Notes: generated by a model not told the origin, from the sequence alone. DNA of 64,000 nucleotides from an uncultured Ruminiclostridium sp. (GCA_910588335.1 CAJUQV010000012.1:22205-86204), one strand, 5' to 3'; shown: positions 35,336-43,714, numbered from the stretch's first letter. A program made the numbers and translations.

Positions 35336-36811
35336 ATGATAAAAGCAACAATTCAAAACAGTCCGTACTGCACCGAGATAACCTTCCCTTGTACGGAAAC
35401 CGAACTGCTGAAAAAGCTCGGTGAGCTTGGCATTGACAAGGAACATCTTGCGCCGACAGGCATGGTAATAGATATCGAGCCTGCAGAGCTGTCCGTGTTG
35501 ATGGACTGCGAGGTGAGCCTCGATGCGCTGAACTATCTCGGAAAGCGTATGGACGGTATGGAGAAATTGGAAGAAGAACAATTTCTTGCGGTGCTGTCAT
35601 GCGATGAGCTAAATATTAATTGGGGATTGAAAAATATTATCAACCTAACATTCAATCTTCCGCGCTACACGTTAATAAATGATACGAATGATTTTGAACG
35701 TGCAGGTCGCAGGCATTTATTCAATATTCGCGGTTACCTTTCCGCTTCTGAGGCTGAAAACAAAGAATGGCTTGCTGAGGAAGGCAAAAAGCTGATAAAT
35801 TCGGGCAAAGGCATTGATACCGAATATGGTAAGCTTTTTGTGAACGAGGAAATACCCTTTGAAGAAATGTTCAAAGTCACTGCACTTCCCCCTTACTACT
35901 GCGACCCTAATGCGGTTGTGTCGGTGGAAGTGAGCTATAACGGAGAAATGGAACTTGTCGATCTTCCCAATGAGGACATTGCGATTAAGAAGGCTCTTGC
36001 AAGGCTTGGCGTAAACAGTATACAGGACTGCAAACTCGAAGTAGATTCGAGCTTTGATATTGCTGATGAGTGGTGGGCTAAAATCAAAGAAGTTGAAAAC
36101 ACCAAGGAACTCTTTGGACTGAATAATCTTATTAAAACCGAAGATATCCGCATTAAGCAGGAGCAGGAACAACCCATAAGTATATTTAATAAGGAAGTCA
36201 TGAGAAGATTGGACAATGAGGGGTATGGTGTTACAGCCGACGGAAAATGGCTTACGGTTACGTTGAACGGCAATGCTGTCGTCAAAATTAACGACAGCGA
36301 CATTATATATACCGATGGAGATTTTTATGATAAGGATAAATCGGGAGTTGCCTCGTTGTCCGAAACCGTGCGCAGGATATATGAGTATTGCTCTTCTTAT
36401 GAGAAAGCCGCTCCTTTGAAAGCCGAGGATCTGTCAGGTAATTACCGCTGTCTTTCTGAATTTAACAGTACGGTGCTTGCAGCAAAATATTCGGAAAAGT
36501 ACGGGTTTGAGTTTGTAATTTGGGATAGGACATTTGACGGTAAGGCGGTCTGTCAGGGAAACTACCACAATGATTACCTTGCAGCCAAGGAAGATTTCGC
36601 CATACGTTCCGGATTGGTCGATAGTGATAGGCTGTTTGGCGTTGATGATCTCGAATATATGCACAAGTGTATTGCATTCACCTTGGAAAATGACGATAGC
36701 CTTAACTACGAGCAGGAGAAGGAATTGTCTGAATTAAAAGAAAGGATTGAGGATATCGTTCCCACCCAAACAGACAATCAAGAGCAGGGCATTCAGGGTT
36801 TAACTATGTAG
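35336..36811 (+). CDS. ArdA-like antirestriction protein, multi-module
   Basis: Residues about 1-180 match the ArdA-like proteins of gut Firmicutes elements (a CTETELLKKLGELGI-type module, then SLDALNYLGKRM and LKNIINLTFNLPRYTLIND). A second similar module follows at about 200-260 (LVDLPNEDIAIKKALARLGV), and the C-terminus (about 275-480) is a different domain with DGKWLTVTLNG and FEFVIWDRTFDGKAV. ArdA proteins mimic DNA and block type I restriction; the inhibitory role is inferred. The end is QEQGIQGLTM, one of the Met-ended tails seen across this element. Confidence 0.7.
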   Translation: MIKATIQNSPYCTEITFPCTETELLKKLGELGIDKEHLAPTGMVIDIEPAELSVLMDCEVSLDALNYLGKRMDGMEKLEEEQFLAVLSCDELNINWGLKNIINLTFNLPRYTLINDTNDFERAGRRHLFNIRGYLSASEAENKEWLAEEGKKLINSGKGIDTEYGKLFVNEEIPFEEMFKVTALPPYYCDPNAVVSVEVSYNGEMELVDLPNEDIAIKKALARLGVNSIQDCKLEVDSSFDIADEWWAKIKEVENTKELFGLNNLIKTEDIRIKQEQEQPISIFNKEVMRRLDNEGYGVTADGKWLTVTLNGNAVVKINDSDIIYTDGDFYDKDKSGVASLSETVRRIYEYCSSYEKAAPLKAEDLSGNYRCLSEFNSTVLAAKYSEKYGFEFVIWDRTFDGKAVCQGNYHNDYLAAKEDFAIRSGLVDSDRLFGVDDLEYMHKCIAFTLENDDSLNYEQEKELSELKERIEDIVPTQTDNQEQGIQGLTM

Positions 36812-36838
36812 TGAGCTGTATGGAAAGGAGCTTGGAAT

Positions 36839-37261
36839 TTGTTAAGCATTAAAATTAAAAAAGGAAATACGAGCGTTTGTTTTGACGCACCGACAAAAGT
36901 TTTGTATGACCGCCTCGCATTTGTCGGAGTCAACGATATTCCAATCAGCGGTACGGATGAAGCAGCCGTAAAGATTTACACTTGGGACGATGAAAAGCTG
37001 TCGGATATGATCAAGGAGCGGCTTTTGAACGGCGACAAAATTTCCGAGGTCAATGAGCTTTGCAGAAAGGTCACATATCTGCGCCCTGCGGATGAAAAGG
37101 CTCTCATAGCACGGTTTGAAAATGAAGATGTGCACGGTGCGGCGCAGATGATCAATATTGTTGATGAAATGGGCTTTGAGGTGGTAAATGCGCTTAAACG
37201 CTATGATTATGTGGAGGGAGATGAGGACGAGGAACCTGTGATGAATGAGCAGAGTATGTAA
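36839..37261 (+). CDS. Small ArdA-module protein with Met-ended tail
   Basis: This 140-residue protein starts at TTG 36839, 8 bases after AAAGGAG. It repeats the module of the preceding protein (FDAPTKVLYDRLAFVGVND, then LSDMIKERLLNGDKISEVNEL) and continues with FENEDVHGAAQMINIVDEMG. The tail is acidic and ends EEPVMNEQSM. It is probably another antirestriction-type accessory protein; no catalytic motif is seen. Confidence 0.65.
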   Translation: MLSIKIKKGNTSVCFDAPTKVLYDRLAFVGVNDIPISGTDEAAVKIYTWDDEKLSDMIKERLLNGDKISEVNELCRKVTYLRPADEKALIARFENEDVHGAAQMINIVDEMGFEVVNALKRYDYVEGDEDEEPVMNEQSM

Positions 37262-37301
37262 GAATATAGGCGGTTAAAGGTCAACGAAAGGACGTGATAA
37301 T

Positions 37302-37562
37302 ATGAAAACAATGAGCAGTGAGCGAATCAGGTTTTATAAGGAAAACTTTCCTAAAGGAACCCGTGTGCAGCTTGACCGAATGGGAGATGATCCGAATCCT
37401 ATTCCCAAAGGCACTAAAGGCACTGTAATGGATGTGGACGATGTCGGAACGATCATATGCAATTTTGACAATGGCAGGTGTCTTGGGATCTGTCCCGAAG
37501 TGGATTCGTTCCATGCAATTTATGAGCAGGAAGAAAACCTTGAGCCTACAATGTCAATGTGA
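37302..37562 (+). CDS. DUF4314 domain protein
   Basis: This 86-residue protein has the DUF4314 pattern FPKGTRVQLDRMGDD, PKGTKGTVMDVDDVGTI and CPEVDSFHAI, a small beta-barrel like an SH3 or KOW fold. It is common in Firmicutes phages and conjugative elements, and its role is unknown. The tail is EENLEPTMSM. It lies in the accessory operon 40 bp after the previous gene. Confidence 0.85.
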   Translation: MKTMSSERIRFYKENFPKGTRVQLDRMGDDPNPIPKGTKGTVMDVDDVGTIICNFDNGRCLGICPEVDSFHAIYEQEENLEPTMSM

Positions 37563-37583
37563 ACTGCAAAAAAAGGAAAGGAC

Positions 37584-38681
37584 GTGATTATCGCAATTAA
37601 GTTTTTTGATTGTTTCGCAGGCATCGGAGGATTTCGCAGCGGACTGGAACAGGCTGGCGGTTTTGAATGTGTCGGATCATGTGAAATAGACAAATACGCC
37701 GCAGCCGCTTACAGAGCTATGTACGATACTGGAAAGGAGGTATATTATAGCGACATTACAAGAATTAATACAGGAGAAATGCCCGATTTTGATCTCCTCA
37801 CAGGCGGTTTTCCCTGTCAACCGTATTCTGCGGCTTCAACCAACCCAAGAGGCTTTGACGATCCCCGCGGAGCTTTATTCTTTGAACTTGCCCGAATCAT
37901 CAAGGACAAGAAACCTGCGGCTTTTCTGCTTGAAAATGTTCGATCACTCCTTGTCCATAATGGGGGAAAAACGTATAAAGAAATCCTCTCCACGCTTTCT
38001 GAGTTGGGGTATATTGTTGAATGGCGTGTGCTTAACACAAGAAGTTGGCTTCCCCAAGAGCGAAAACGCGTCTACATTGTCGGACATCATAGAGCCGACC
38101 GTGCCGGAAAAATATTTTGTTTCGAGGAATGCGGCGGCGCGAATTTGCTCAAGGTCATCGGGGGAACGCAGGGGCAGAGGGTCTACGACAGCAGTGGAAT
38201 TGCCTGCACACAATGCGCGGGAGATGGGGGGCAGGGCGTACATACAGGACTTTATACCGTTGACATGAACCCCGATCCCAAGATTTTGGATTACATCCGG
38301 TGCATTGTGGCGAGGTACGATTCGGGAATTACAAATTTTAAGGGATCAAGTTCTGGCGTGCTTGTTGAGATGAATCCGATGGTTATCGACCTTGCGGACA
38401 AAAGTGAGTTTTTCGAGTCGGAGCGCACGGCTTATGCGGTGGCAGTGGCTGATGAAAACGGGAATGTAAGATATTTTCGTATCAGAAAATTGTTACCTGT
38501 GGAAAGCTGGCGCGCTCAGGGATTTACGACCGAGCAGTTCAATAAGGCGGCTGCGCTTGGAATATGCGACAGCCGCCTTTATAAAATGTCGGGCAATGCG
38601 GTGTCCGTCCCCGTTATCAAGGCTATCGGCGAGAGAATCCGTGATATTATTTTTAGTGAAGGAGGTGAGAAGATTGCCTAA
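37584..38681 (+). CDS. DNA (cytosine-5) methyltransferase, orphan
   Basis: It methylates cytosine C5 in a recognition site. The motifs are in order: I FDCFAGIGGFRSGLEQAG (about 7-24), IV GGFPCQPYSAAS with the catalytic Cys78, VI ENVRSLL (about 117), VIII QERKRVYIVG (about 153) and X GNAVSVPVIKAIGERI near the end. The start is GTG 37584 behind AAAAGGA. No restriction enzyme is nearby, so it probably protects the element's DNA on entry. Its 3' end overlaps the next gene by 8 bases. Confidence 0.93.
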   Translation: MIIAIKFFDCFAGIGGFRSGLEQAGGFECVGSCEIDKYAAAAYRAMYDTGKEVYYSDITRINTGEMPDFDLLTGGFPCQPYSAASTNPRGFDDPRGALFFELARIIKDKKPAAFLLENVRSLLVHNGGKTYKEILSTLSELGYIVEWRVLNTRSWLPQERKRVYIVGHHRADRAGKIFCFEECGGANLLKVIGGTQGQRVYDSSGIACTQCAGDGGQGVHTGLYTVDMNPDPKILDYIRCIVARYDSGITNFKGSSSGVLVEMNPMVIDLADKSEFFESERTAYAVAVADENGNVRYFRIRKLLPVESWRAQGFTTEQFNKAAALGICDSRLYKMSGNAVSVPVIKAIGERIRDIIFSEGGEKIA

Positions 38682-39405
38682 TCATTTGATGAGTAAACTC
38701 CATTTTTCAGGTGATCAAAGCAAAATTGATGAACTTTTGGAATCTATAAAGGGTGAAGAAACCATATTCGATTTCAACAAGGTGATCCCCATGCCCGAAT
38801 CGCTGAATATTGAGGCAGGAAGTCGCACTGAAAACGGTCTGAAAGCGTATAGGGATTTCATCACCATGTACACGATGGACGGCACGATAGAAAAAGACTT
38901 ACTTAATATCCCGAAAGAAAAAGAGGAAATATTCCTCAAAGCCCGCCCCGACATCAAGCTTGATGAATGGAATCTCGGCAGAACGGCTTTCCAAAATGAG
39001 CAAAAATACGGCTCACAAACATGGTATCAATTCCATATCCAAGAATGGGGATCAAAATGGAATTCATACAACTCCGAAATGGCGGAGGATAACACCATAG
39101 AATTCAATACGGCTTGGACGAATGTCAAACCCATTGTTCTTGCGCTTTCGGAGAAATTCCCCGACATAGAAATGAATTATCAGTGGGCTGACGAGGATAT
39201 CGGCGTAAATATGGGCGATGTTACCTTTAAAAACGGCGAATGCATTGATGAAATCAGCTTCCAAAACGATTCCAAGGAAGCATTCGAGTTTGCGGCGGAT
39301 ATGTGGGGGCTTGACTTGGAGGAAGAAGGACTGATTTATAATGAGAAATCGGGTACCTATGAACGGCAGGATATGGACATAGAGGAAAACCCGACTATGG
39401 GATGA
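38674..39405 (+). CDS. YubB/Api92-like ferredoxin-fold protein
   Basis: The start is TTG 38674, 6 bases after GGAGGTG and inside the end of the methyltransferase gene, so translation is coupled. The 243-residue product begins LPNHLMSKLHFSGDQSKI, then FDFNKVIPMPESLN, the typical opening of the YubB/DUF1281-type ferredoxin-like family from plasmids and phages. The centre has AFQNEQKYGSQTWYQFHIQE and WADEDIGVNMGDVTF. The tail ends EENPTMG. The function is unknown. Confidence 0.75.
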   Translation: MPNHLMSKLHFSGDQSKIDELLESIKGEETIFDFNKVIPMPESLNIEAGSRTENGLKAYRDFITMYTMDGTIEKDLLNIPKEKEEIFLKARPDIKLDEWNLGRTAFQNEQKYGSQTWYQFHIQEWGSKWNSYNSEMAEDNTIEFNTAWTNVKPIVLALSEKFPDIEMNYQWADEDIGVNMGDVTFKNGECIDEISFQNDSKEAFEFAADMWGLDLEEEGLIYNEKSGTYERQDMDIEENPTMG

Positions 39406-39416
39406 AAGGAGCGCAG

Positions 39417-39749
39417 ATGAAACCAATAAATGCTAATGATGCGGATTACGAGCGATTAGAGATACTTGGTCATGACGCTCTTTTCACAAGTTTGCGCATC
39501 GACCGAAAGACGCTCCCCGAGGGGCTTCACGCCTATGACTTGCGTGACTGCGATGACTGCTCCGGCGATCCCTGTCAGCTGAAGAATTACGTTATGGTAA
39601 ATCATTGGGGAACGGTGGTCGTGAGAGAACCTATTGAGGGCGTAGACGAGGGCATTGATCTTGATGAGAACGATTATAACTATCTTGGAGAGAGCATGAC
39701 ACTCGATGAGTTCGCAAATCCTGCTCCCGTGATGGAACAGTCTATGTAA
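39417..39749 (+). CDS. LPD28-type small protein
   Basis: This 110-residue protein matches the large-polyvalent-protein-associated domain LPD28: HDALFTSLRIDRKTLPEGLH, YDLRDCDDCSGDP and YVMVNHWGTVVVREP. These domains occur in big cargo proteins of conjugative elements and alone. ATG 39417 is selected by AAAGGA 6 bases upstream. The tail is NPAPVMEQSM. Its function is unknown. Confidence 0.8.
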   Translation: MKPINANDADYERLEILGHDALFTSLRIDRKTLPEGLHAYDLRDCDDCSGDPCQLKNYVMVNHWGTVVVREPIEGVDEGIDLDENDYNYLGESMTLDEFANPAPVMEQSM

Positions 39750-39903
39750 AATAATTTGTGTTTGCCTGTGAAACAGCAGAACGCCTGCGTTCAAGGTGCA
39801 GCACAACGCCAAATTGAATAATTGTTGATTGGTCATCTCGGAAAAGGTTTTACTGCTGTTTTGCGGTAATGCACAACAGGAGGTGATTGCAGCGAATAGT
39901 TTT

Positions 39904-40710
39904 ATGAGTTGGATCGGCGGCAAAAAAAGCAGCCGTGACATCATTATTCCGAGATTCCCAATATATTATGAAAAATATGTTGAGGTCTTTGGAGGCGGAG
40001 GCTGGATACTGTTTGGAAAGCCGCCGGGAAACGACTTTGAGGTGTTCAACGACGCAAATTCAAACATATCCAATCTGTTCTACTGCGTTCGTGAACATAG
40101 TGCGGAGCTGATTGAAAAACTGCGTTATGTACTTAACTGTCGTGAGGACTTTGACAGAATCAAGCATATCATAAGCGAAAAGGCAGAAATCGGCGATATA
40201 CAAAGAGCTGCGGAGTTCTATCAGCTTATCCGATACAGCTACGCAAGCGGGTGTGATAGCTTCGGCGGCAAGCCCCATAGTATGTGGAGCAACTTCCCAT
40301 TGATAGAACAAGCTTCACGGCGTTTGCAAAAAGTCATAATAGAAAACAAAGATTTTGAAAAGCTCATCTCGGCGCAGGACAGTGAGATGAGCTTTTTCTA
40401 TTGTGACCCGCCTTACTTTTCTACAGAAAGCTATTACAATAATGTCGGCTTCACAGGTGCAGATCATGAGCGGTTAAGGGATTCGCTGAAAAAGATTTCG
40501 GGAAGGTTCTTAGTTTCGTATAATGACTGCCTTGAGATCAGAGAGCTGTATAAGGGTTACGAAATGTACAGCTACGAGCGGCTGAATAATATTCGGCAGC
40601 GTTTTGACGGCGGCAGTATGTTTGGCGAACTGCTGATCGCAAATTACGACTTGGACGAGCGGTTAAAGGAAAACCGACAAATATCATTTTTTGAACAGGA
40701 GGAATTTTGA
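39904..40710 (+). CDS. DNA adenine methyltransferase (Dam/D12 class), orphan
   Basis: It transfers methyl to N6 of adenine. Motif I is WIGGKKSSRDIIIPRFP and EVFGGGGWILFGKP (about 3-36), and motif IV is CDPPYFSTESYYN (about 167). Start choice is open: homologues usually begin MNSFISWIGGKK, and here the frame reads A-N-S-F-M-S-W with ATG at 39904. AGGAGGTG at 39878-39885 directly precedes an in-frame ATT at 39886. With the C5 enzyme upstream it forms a second orphan methylase. Confidence 0.9.
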   Translation: MSWIGGKKSSRDIIIPRFPIYYEKYVEVFGGGGWILFGKPPGNDFEVFNDANSNISNLFYCVREHSAELIEKLRYVLNCREDFDRIKHIISEKAEIGDIQRAAEFYQLIRYSYASGCDSFGGKPHSMWSNFPLIEQASRRLQKVIIENKDFEKLISAQDSEMSFFYCDPPYFSTESYYNNVGFTGADHERLRDSLKKISGRFLVSYNDCLEIRELYKGYEMYSYERLNNIRQRFDGGSMFGELLIANYDLDERLKENRQISFFEQEEF

Positions 40711-40712
40711 GT

Positions 40713-40961
40713 ATGATAACATTTGAAACAAAGGTAACAAAGAGCGGAAATTTAAAGGTCTCCTCTCAGCTGAGAGAAATTCTCGGGTTGTACAGCGGGA
40801 AAAGGGTGACGGTACACCTTGATTGTGATGATCCCGATGATATCAGAATTCCGCAGGATATACTCGACGAGGCGGGATTTTCTGCTGACAGTGCTTGGGA
40901 AATCTATACGGATGACGGAAAAATAATTATACAGGAGGTTAACGAGTATGACGGAGAATAA
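40713..40961 (+). CDS. AbrB/SpoVT-like DNA-binding protein
   Basis: This is an 82-residue protein with two swapped-hairpin-like halves: TKSGNLKVSSQLREILGLYSG (read in parts) and RIPQDILDEAGFSADSAWEI, each ending in a beta strand. Such folds bind DNA as transition-state regulators or antitoxins. No toxin is adjacent. ATG 40713 or TTG 40707 are both possible behind GGAGG at 40698. The gene overlaps the antirepressor gene by 14 bases. Confidence 0.7.
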   Translation: MITFETKVTKSGNLKVSSQLREILGLYSGKRVTVHLDCDDPDDIRIPQDILDEAGFSADSAWEIYTDDGKIIIQEVNEYDGE

Positions 40962-41799
40962 GAATGAGATCGTGCTGTTTAAGCATGAGGAATTTGGCGA
41001 GGTAAGGACTTTGATGATTGATGGGGAGCCGTGGTTTGTGGGAAAAGATGTATGTCAGTTATTTGGTGACAGCAATCACATCAGAAGCTTGGGACGTGTA
41101 GATGAGTCAGACAAGCAGAAAATTGAGCTTTTTGATGCATTAAACAGAAAACAGTCGGTAACCATTATTAATGAAAGCGGCTTGTATTCGCTTTTGTTTG
41201 CAATGCAGCCTCAGAAGGCTAACAACGATGGGGTACAGGATGCGTACCCCATCGAAATCCAGCAAAGAATCGATAAACTGCGCAAGTTTAAGCGGTGGAT
41301 AACTGCGGAGGTACTTCCCTCGCTGAGAAAGCACGGCGCATATTTTACTCCCGAAGCTTTGTACAAAAGCTTGTGCGATCCTAAAAATCTCATTGAAATA
41401 TTGCAAGCACTTGCAGATGAGCAGAAAAGGAATACAGACCTTTCAATGGAAAACGCTTACCTTTCCGTCAAGGCAAAGTATTATGACGAAATACTTAACA
41501 GCACAAACAATGTCCCCGTAACGCAGATCGCAAAAGATTACGGAATGTCGGCGATTGCCTTCAACAAAATGCTCCAAGAATACGGAATCCAGTATCCCAT
41601 TCGCAATTCTTGGGTTCTGTATAATGAATACGCAAATAATGGGTATACACAGAGTAAAACGTACAAATACGCCGAAAACAAAGCCTCTATGCACACGTGC
41701 TGGACTCAACGCGGACGCTTGTTTTTGTACGATTTTTTGAGAGAAAGAGGCGTTTTGCCCATGTGCGAGAAGGAGTGCTGCAATGAAGCCTTTGTATAA
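40948..41799 (+). CDS. BRO/KilAC phage-type antirepressor
   Basis: Residues about 8-115 are a BRO-N domain (WFVGKDVCQLFGDSNHIRSL, LYSLLFAMQ, FKRWITAEVLPSLRKHG). Residues about 165-270 are a KilAC domain (VTQIAKDYGMSAIAFNKMLQE, WVLYNEYANNGYTQSKTY, TQRGRLFLYDFL). Phage antirepressors of this build bind DNA or repressors to trigger gene expression. Here the AbrB-like gene just upstream and translationally overlapping may be its partner in controlling the element; this is inference. Confidence 0.9.
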   Translation: MTENKNEIVLFKHEEFGEVRTLMIDGEPWFVGKDVCQLFGDSNHIRSLGRVDESDKQKIELFDALNRKQSVTIINESGLYSLLFAMQPQKANNDGVQDAYPIEIQQRIDKLRKFKRWITAEVLPSLRKHGAYFTPEALYKSLCDPKNLIEILQALADEQKRNTDLSMENAYLSVKAKYYDEILNSTNNVPVTQIAKDYGMSAIAFNKMLQEYGIQYPIRNSWVLYNEYANNGYTQSKTYKYAENKASMHTCWTQRGRLFLYDFLRERGVLPMCEKECCNEAFV

Positions 41800-42508
41800 A
41801 TTCTCTTTTTCTGAAGCTAAGCGCAGCGGCGAAACGGAGGAATTTCGTGAAAGTTTTCGGGAGAATATCCGCTGCCGTGATTTTTTGGACAATGAAATCA
41901 AGGAAAAGTTTGACGGTATGTACCTTCCCGACGAATGTGCCGAAAATGCCGTAAAAGAGTTCGGCTATGACCGCACAATGTGGGTAATTGCGAATACGGT
42001 TCTGGAACGTGACGGAGACGGCAGATTCCACAGTAAAAATCGGGATTGGGCGAAAAGCTTGAATATACCGAAGGAAAATCGTAATTATGAATTTGCTTTG
42101 AGGTCGCATAGCTGCATGGTAGACGGCTTGGCAGGACAGGTGCAGGAAATGCATGAGAAACTTGGTTTATTTTCCGGAAAGCATATCGTTCAATCGGACG
42201 AGCCGCAGGACTATAAAGGAAAACTGCTTGTTATCCGTGCGGATGTGCTTAAAGAAGAATGCCGTACTCCCGAAAATCAGCTTTTCCTTGCAAGCAGAGG
42301 GTTTGGCTGTTCCCCCACATCAAGCGGAAGAAAGGTATACGGGCAGTTTTTGTCAGACGGAGAAAAAACGCAGTTTTACCGTTCGGATTTTGTGGGTATC
42401 ATCTCGAACGAATATATTCCCGAATGGGCAGAGAAGAAAATGCAGCAAATACAGACACAGCAGGAGCAGGAAAACGCTCCCGATCAAACAATCAATCTCA
42501 ATATGTAA
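41783..42508 (+). CDS. DUF3849 family protein
   Basis: This 241-residue protein has the DUF3849 pattern: LYKFSFSEAKRSGETEEFRE, FDGMYLPDECAENAVKEFG and VIANTVLERDGDGRFHSKN. The C-terminal part (about 130-225) has KLLVIRADVLKEECRTPENQ and FGCSPTSSGRKVYGQF, a DUF3849-associated segment. Found in Firmicutes conjugative elements, its role is unknown. The tail is Gln/Glu-rich and ends PDQTINLNM. It overlaps the antirepressor gene by 17 bases. Confidence 0.8.
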   Translation: MKPLYKFSFSEAKRSGETEEFRESFRENIRCRDFLDNEIKEKFDGMYLPDECAENAVKEFGYDRTMWVIANTVLERDGDGRFHSKNRDWAKSLNIPKENRNYEFALRSHSCMVDGLAGQVQEMHEKLGLFSGKHIVQSDEPQDYKGKLLVIRADVLKEECRTPENQLFLASRGFGCSPTSSGRKVYGQFLSDGEKTQFYRSDFVGIISNEYIPEWAEKKMQQIQTQQEQENAPDQTINLNM

Positions 42509-42534
42509 AGCCGTGGAGAAATCTGCGGCTTTTT
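42508..42534 (+). terminator. Weak terminator between accessory block and Tad block
   Basis: AAGCCG pairs with CGGCTT over a 12-base loop and runs into TTTT. It directly follows the DUF3849 stop and marks a module boundary. Confidence 0.5.
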
Positions 42535-42566
42535 GCATATAAATTTAATTTTTTGGAGGAAAACGT

Positions 42567-42797
42567 ATGAGAAAATTTTTAGCAAACACAAAGAAGAAGG
42601 CACAGGCGAAGATGATTCAGGTGGCAATTTTGCTTACCGCAAGGAGAGGTGAAAACTTTGTTGACAGCGGCGTAAAGATTCTTATTGCTGTCGTAATCGG
42701 CGCATTGCTCCTCGGCGGCTTGTATGCGCTGTTCGGTGATACCATCATGCCCACCGTAACGCAGAAGGTAAAGGATATGTTCAATTTTAAGGGCTAA
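42567..42797 (+). CDS. Flp-type pilin-like protein 1 (DUF6133 family)
   Basis: This 76-residue protein has a basic leader of 28 residues ending TARRG, then ENFVDSGVKI and a membrane helix (LIAVVIGALLLGGLYALFG). The leader-G-then-Asp-at-plus-5 layout is like a class IV prepilin, with Asp in place of the usual Glu. Processing would leave a 48-residue mature protein, the size of Flp pilins. The Tad genes downstream support a pilin role. The same family is labelled DUF6133 in related elements. Its mature part differs by one residue from the protein at 43397. Confidence 0.7.
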   Translation: MRKFLANTKKKAQAKMIQVAILLTARRGENFVDSGVKILIAVVIGALLLGGLYALFGDTIMPTVTQKVKDMFNFKG

Positions 42798-43012
42798 TGC
42801 ACGGCAAACTTACAACTTGGCTTCTGATATTGCTTGCGGTTGTGTTTTTGGCACGACCGCAGGTAAAGGAAGTCACAACTAATTCGGAAACTACTGCAAG
42901 CGAGGAATGCGTCTATGAGGAATCAGATGACGGAGCAATCATTTTATTTGTCGTTATAATCGTGATTATTATAGGCGCATCCGCAAATGCTTGCAAAACG
43001 GAGGAAATATGA
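42797..43012 (+). CDS. Small two-helix membrane protein
   Basis: This 71-residue protein starts within the TAATG junction after pilin 1 (1-base overlap). A first helix (LTTWLLILLAVVFLA) may be a signal sequence; an acidic, Thr/Glu-rich middle follows, then a second helix (GAIILFVVIIVIIIGASAN). It resembles no family I know. Tight coupling suggests a role with the pilin. Confidence 0.6.
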   Translation: MHGKLTTWLLILLAVVFLARPQVKEVTTNSETTASEECVYEESDDGAIILFVVIIVIIIGASANACKTEEI

Positions 43013-43341
43013 AAATTGATGTAAGGATCAACAGCTTAACGCCCGATAAAGGCAGTATTAAAGCAATCGCTTCGGCGAATTTTGGTGACTGCCTGGCTGT
43101 CAAAGGTATTAAGGTGATGGAGGGCAAAAACGGTTTGTTTGTATCAATGCCTTCTCAGAAAGGCAAGGACGGCAACTATCACGATGTTTGCTTCCCCATT
43201 ACCCCCGAGTTCCGTAATCAGCTTAACAATGCTGTGGAACAGGCATACAATCAGGCAATATCTCAGCTGCAGGAGCAGAAAAACGTGGGTTTTACACAGG
43301 CGGAACAGAGTGAAGCTCCTGCTATGGGAATGTCCATGTAA
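43009..43341 (+). CDS. SpoVG-family protein
   Basis: The 110-residue product matches SpoVG: IDVRINSLTPDKGSIKAIAS, VKGIKVMEGKNGLFVSMPS and CFPITPEFRNQLNNAVEQAY. Chromosomal SpoVG is a site-specific DNA/RNA-binding regulator in Firmicutes. Here it is an element-borne copy placed between the two pilin genes. ATG 43009 follows GGAGG by 4-5 bases. An extension QLQEQKNVGFTQAEQSEAP ends in AMGMSM, not present in typical SpoVG and part of the shared Met tail. Confidence 0.85.
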   Translation: MKIDVRINSLTPDKGSIKAIASANFGDCLAVKGIKVMEGKNGLFVSMPSQKGKDGNYHDVCFPITPEFRNQLNNAVEQAYNQAISQLQEQKNVGFTQAEQSEAPAMGMSM

Positions 43342-43396
43342 TCCCCCAAACCATATACCATTATATAACATAACTCAAATATGAAAGGAAAAAATT

Positions 43397-43714
43397 ATGA
43401 GAAAATTTTTAAACACAATCAAGGCAGCAGCACAGACAGTAAAGGAAGGCTTTCGTAACATCAAAGCAGCGGCTTGCCGCAAAATCGGCGCAGCTCGTGA
43501 AGCTGTCAAGGCAGCAATTATCAATGCCATAATTCGCAGCAATGTTATTCTCGCAGCAACTCGCGGTGAAAATTTCGTTGACAGCGGTATCAAAATTCTG
43601 ATCGCAGTCGTAATCGGTGCACTGCTCCTCGGCGGTTTGTATGCGCTGTTCGGCGATACCATTATGCCTACCGTAACGCAGAAAGTGAAAGATATGTTCA
43701 ATTTTAAGGGCTAA
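43397..43714 (+). CDS. Flp-type pilin-like protein 2, long leader
   Basis: This 105-residue protein ends in a 48-residue segment (ENFVDSGIKI to KDMFNFKG) that is the same as pilin 1 except Val to Ile. At DNA level many third positions differ, so protein sequence is kept by selection. The leader is 57 residues, helical and Ala/Lys/Arg-rich (IKAAAQTVKEGFRNIKAAAC), twice that of pilin 1. Its stop overlaps the prepilin peptidase start by one base (TAATG), so the peptidase is coupled to its likely substrate. Confidence 0.7.
   Translation: MRKFLNTIKAAAQTVKEGFRNIKAAACRKIGAAREAVKAAIINAIIRSNVILAATRGENFVDSGIKILIAVVIGALLLGGLYALFGDTIMPTVTQKVKDMFNFKG

Noticed and set aside
40713..40961. Toxin-antitoxin pair around the AbrB-like gene
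   Set aside because: The overlapping partner is a BRO/KilAC antirepressor, not a recognisable toxin, so a toxin-antitoxin label is not supported.
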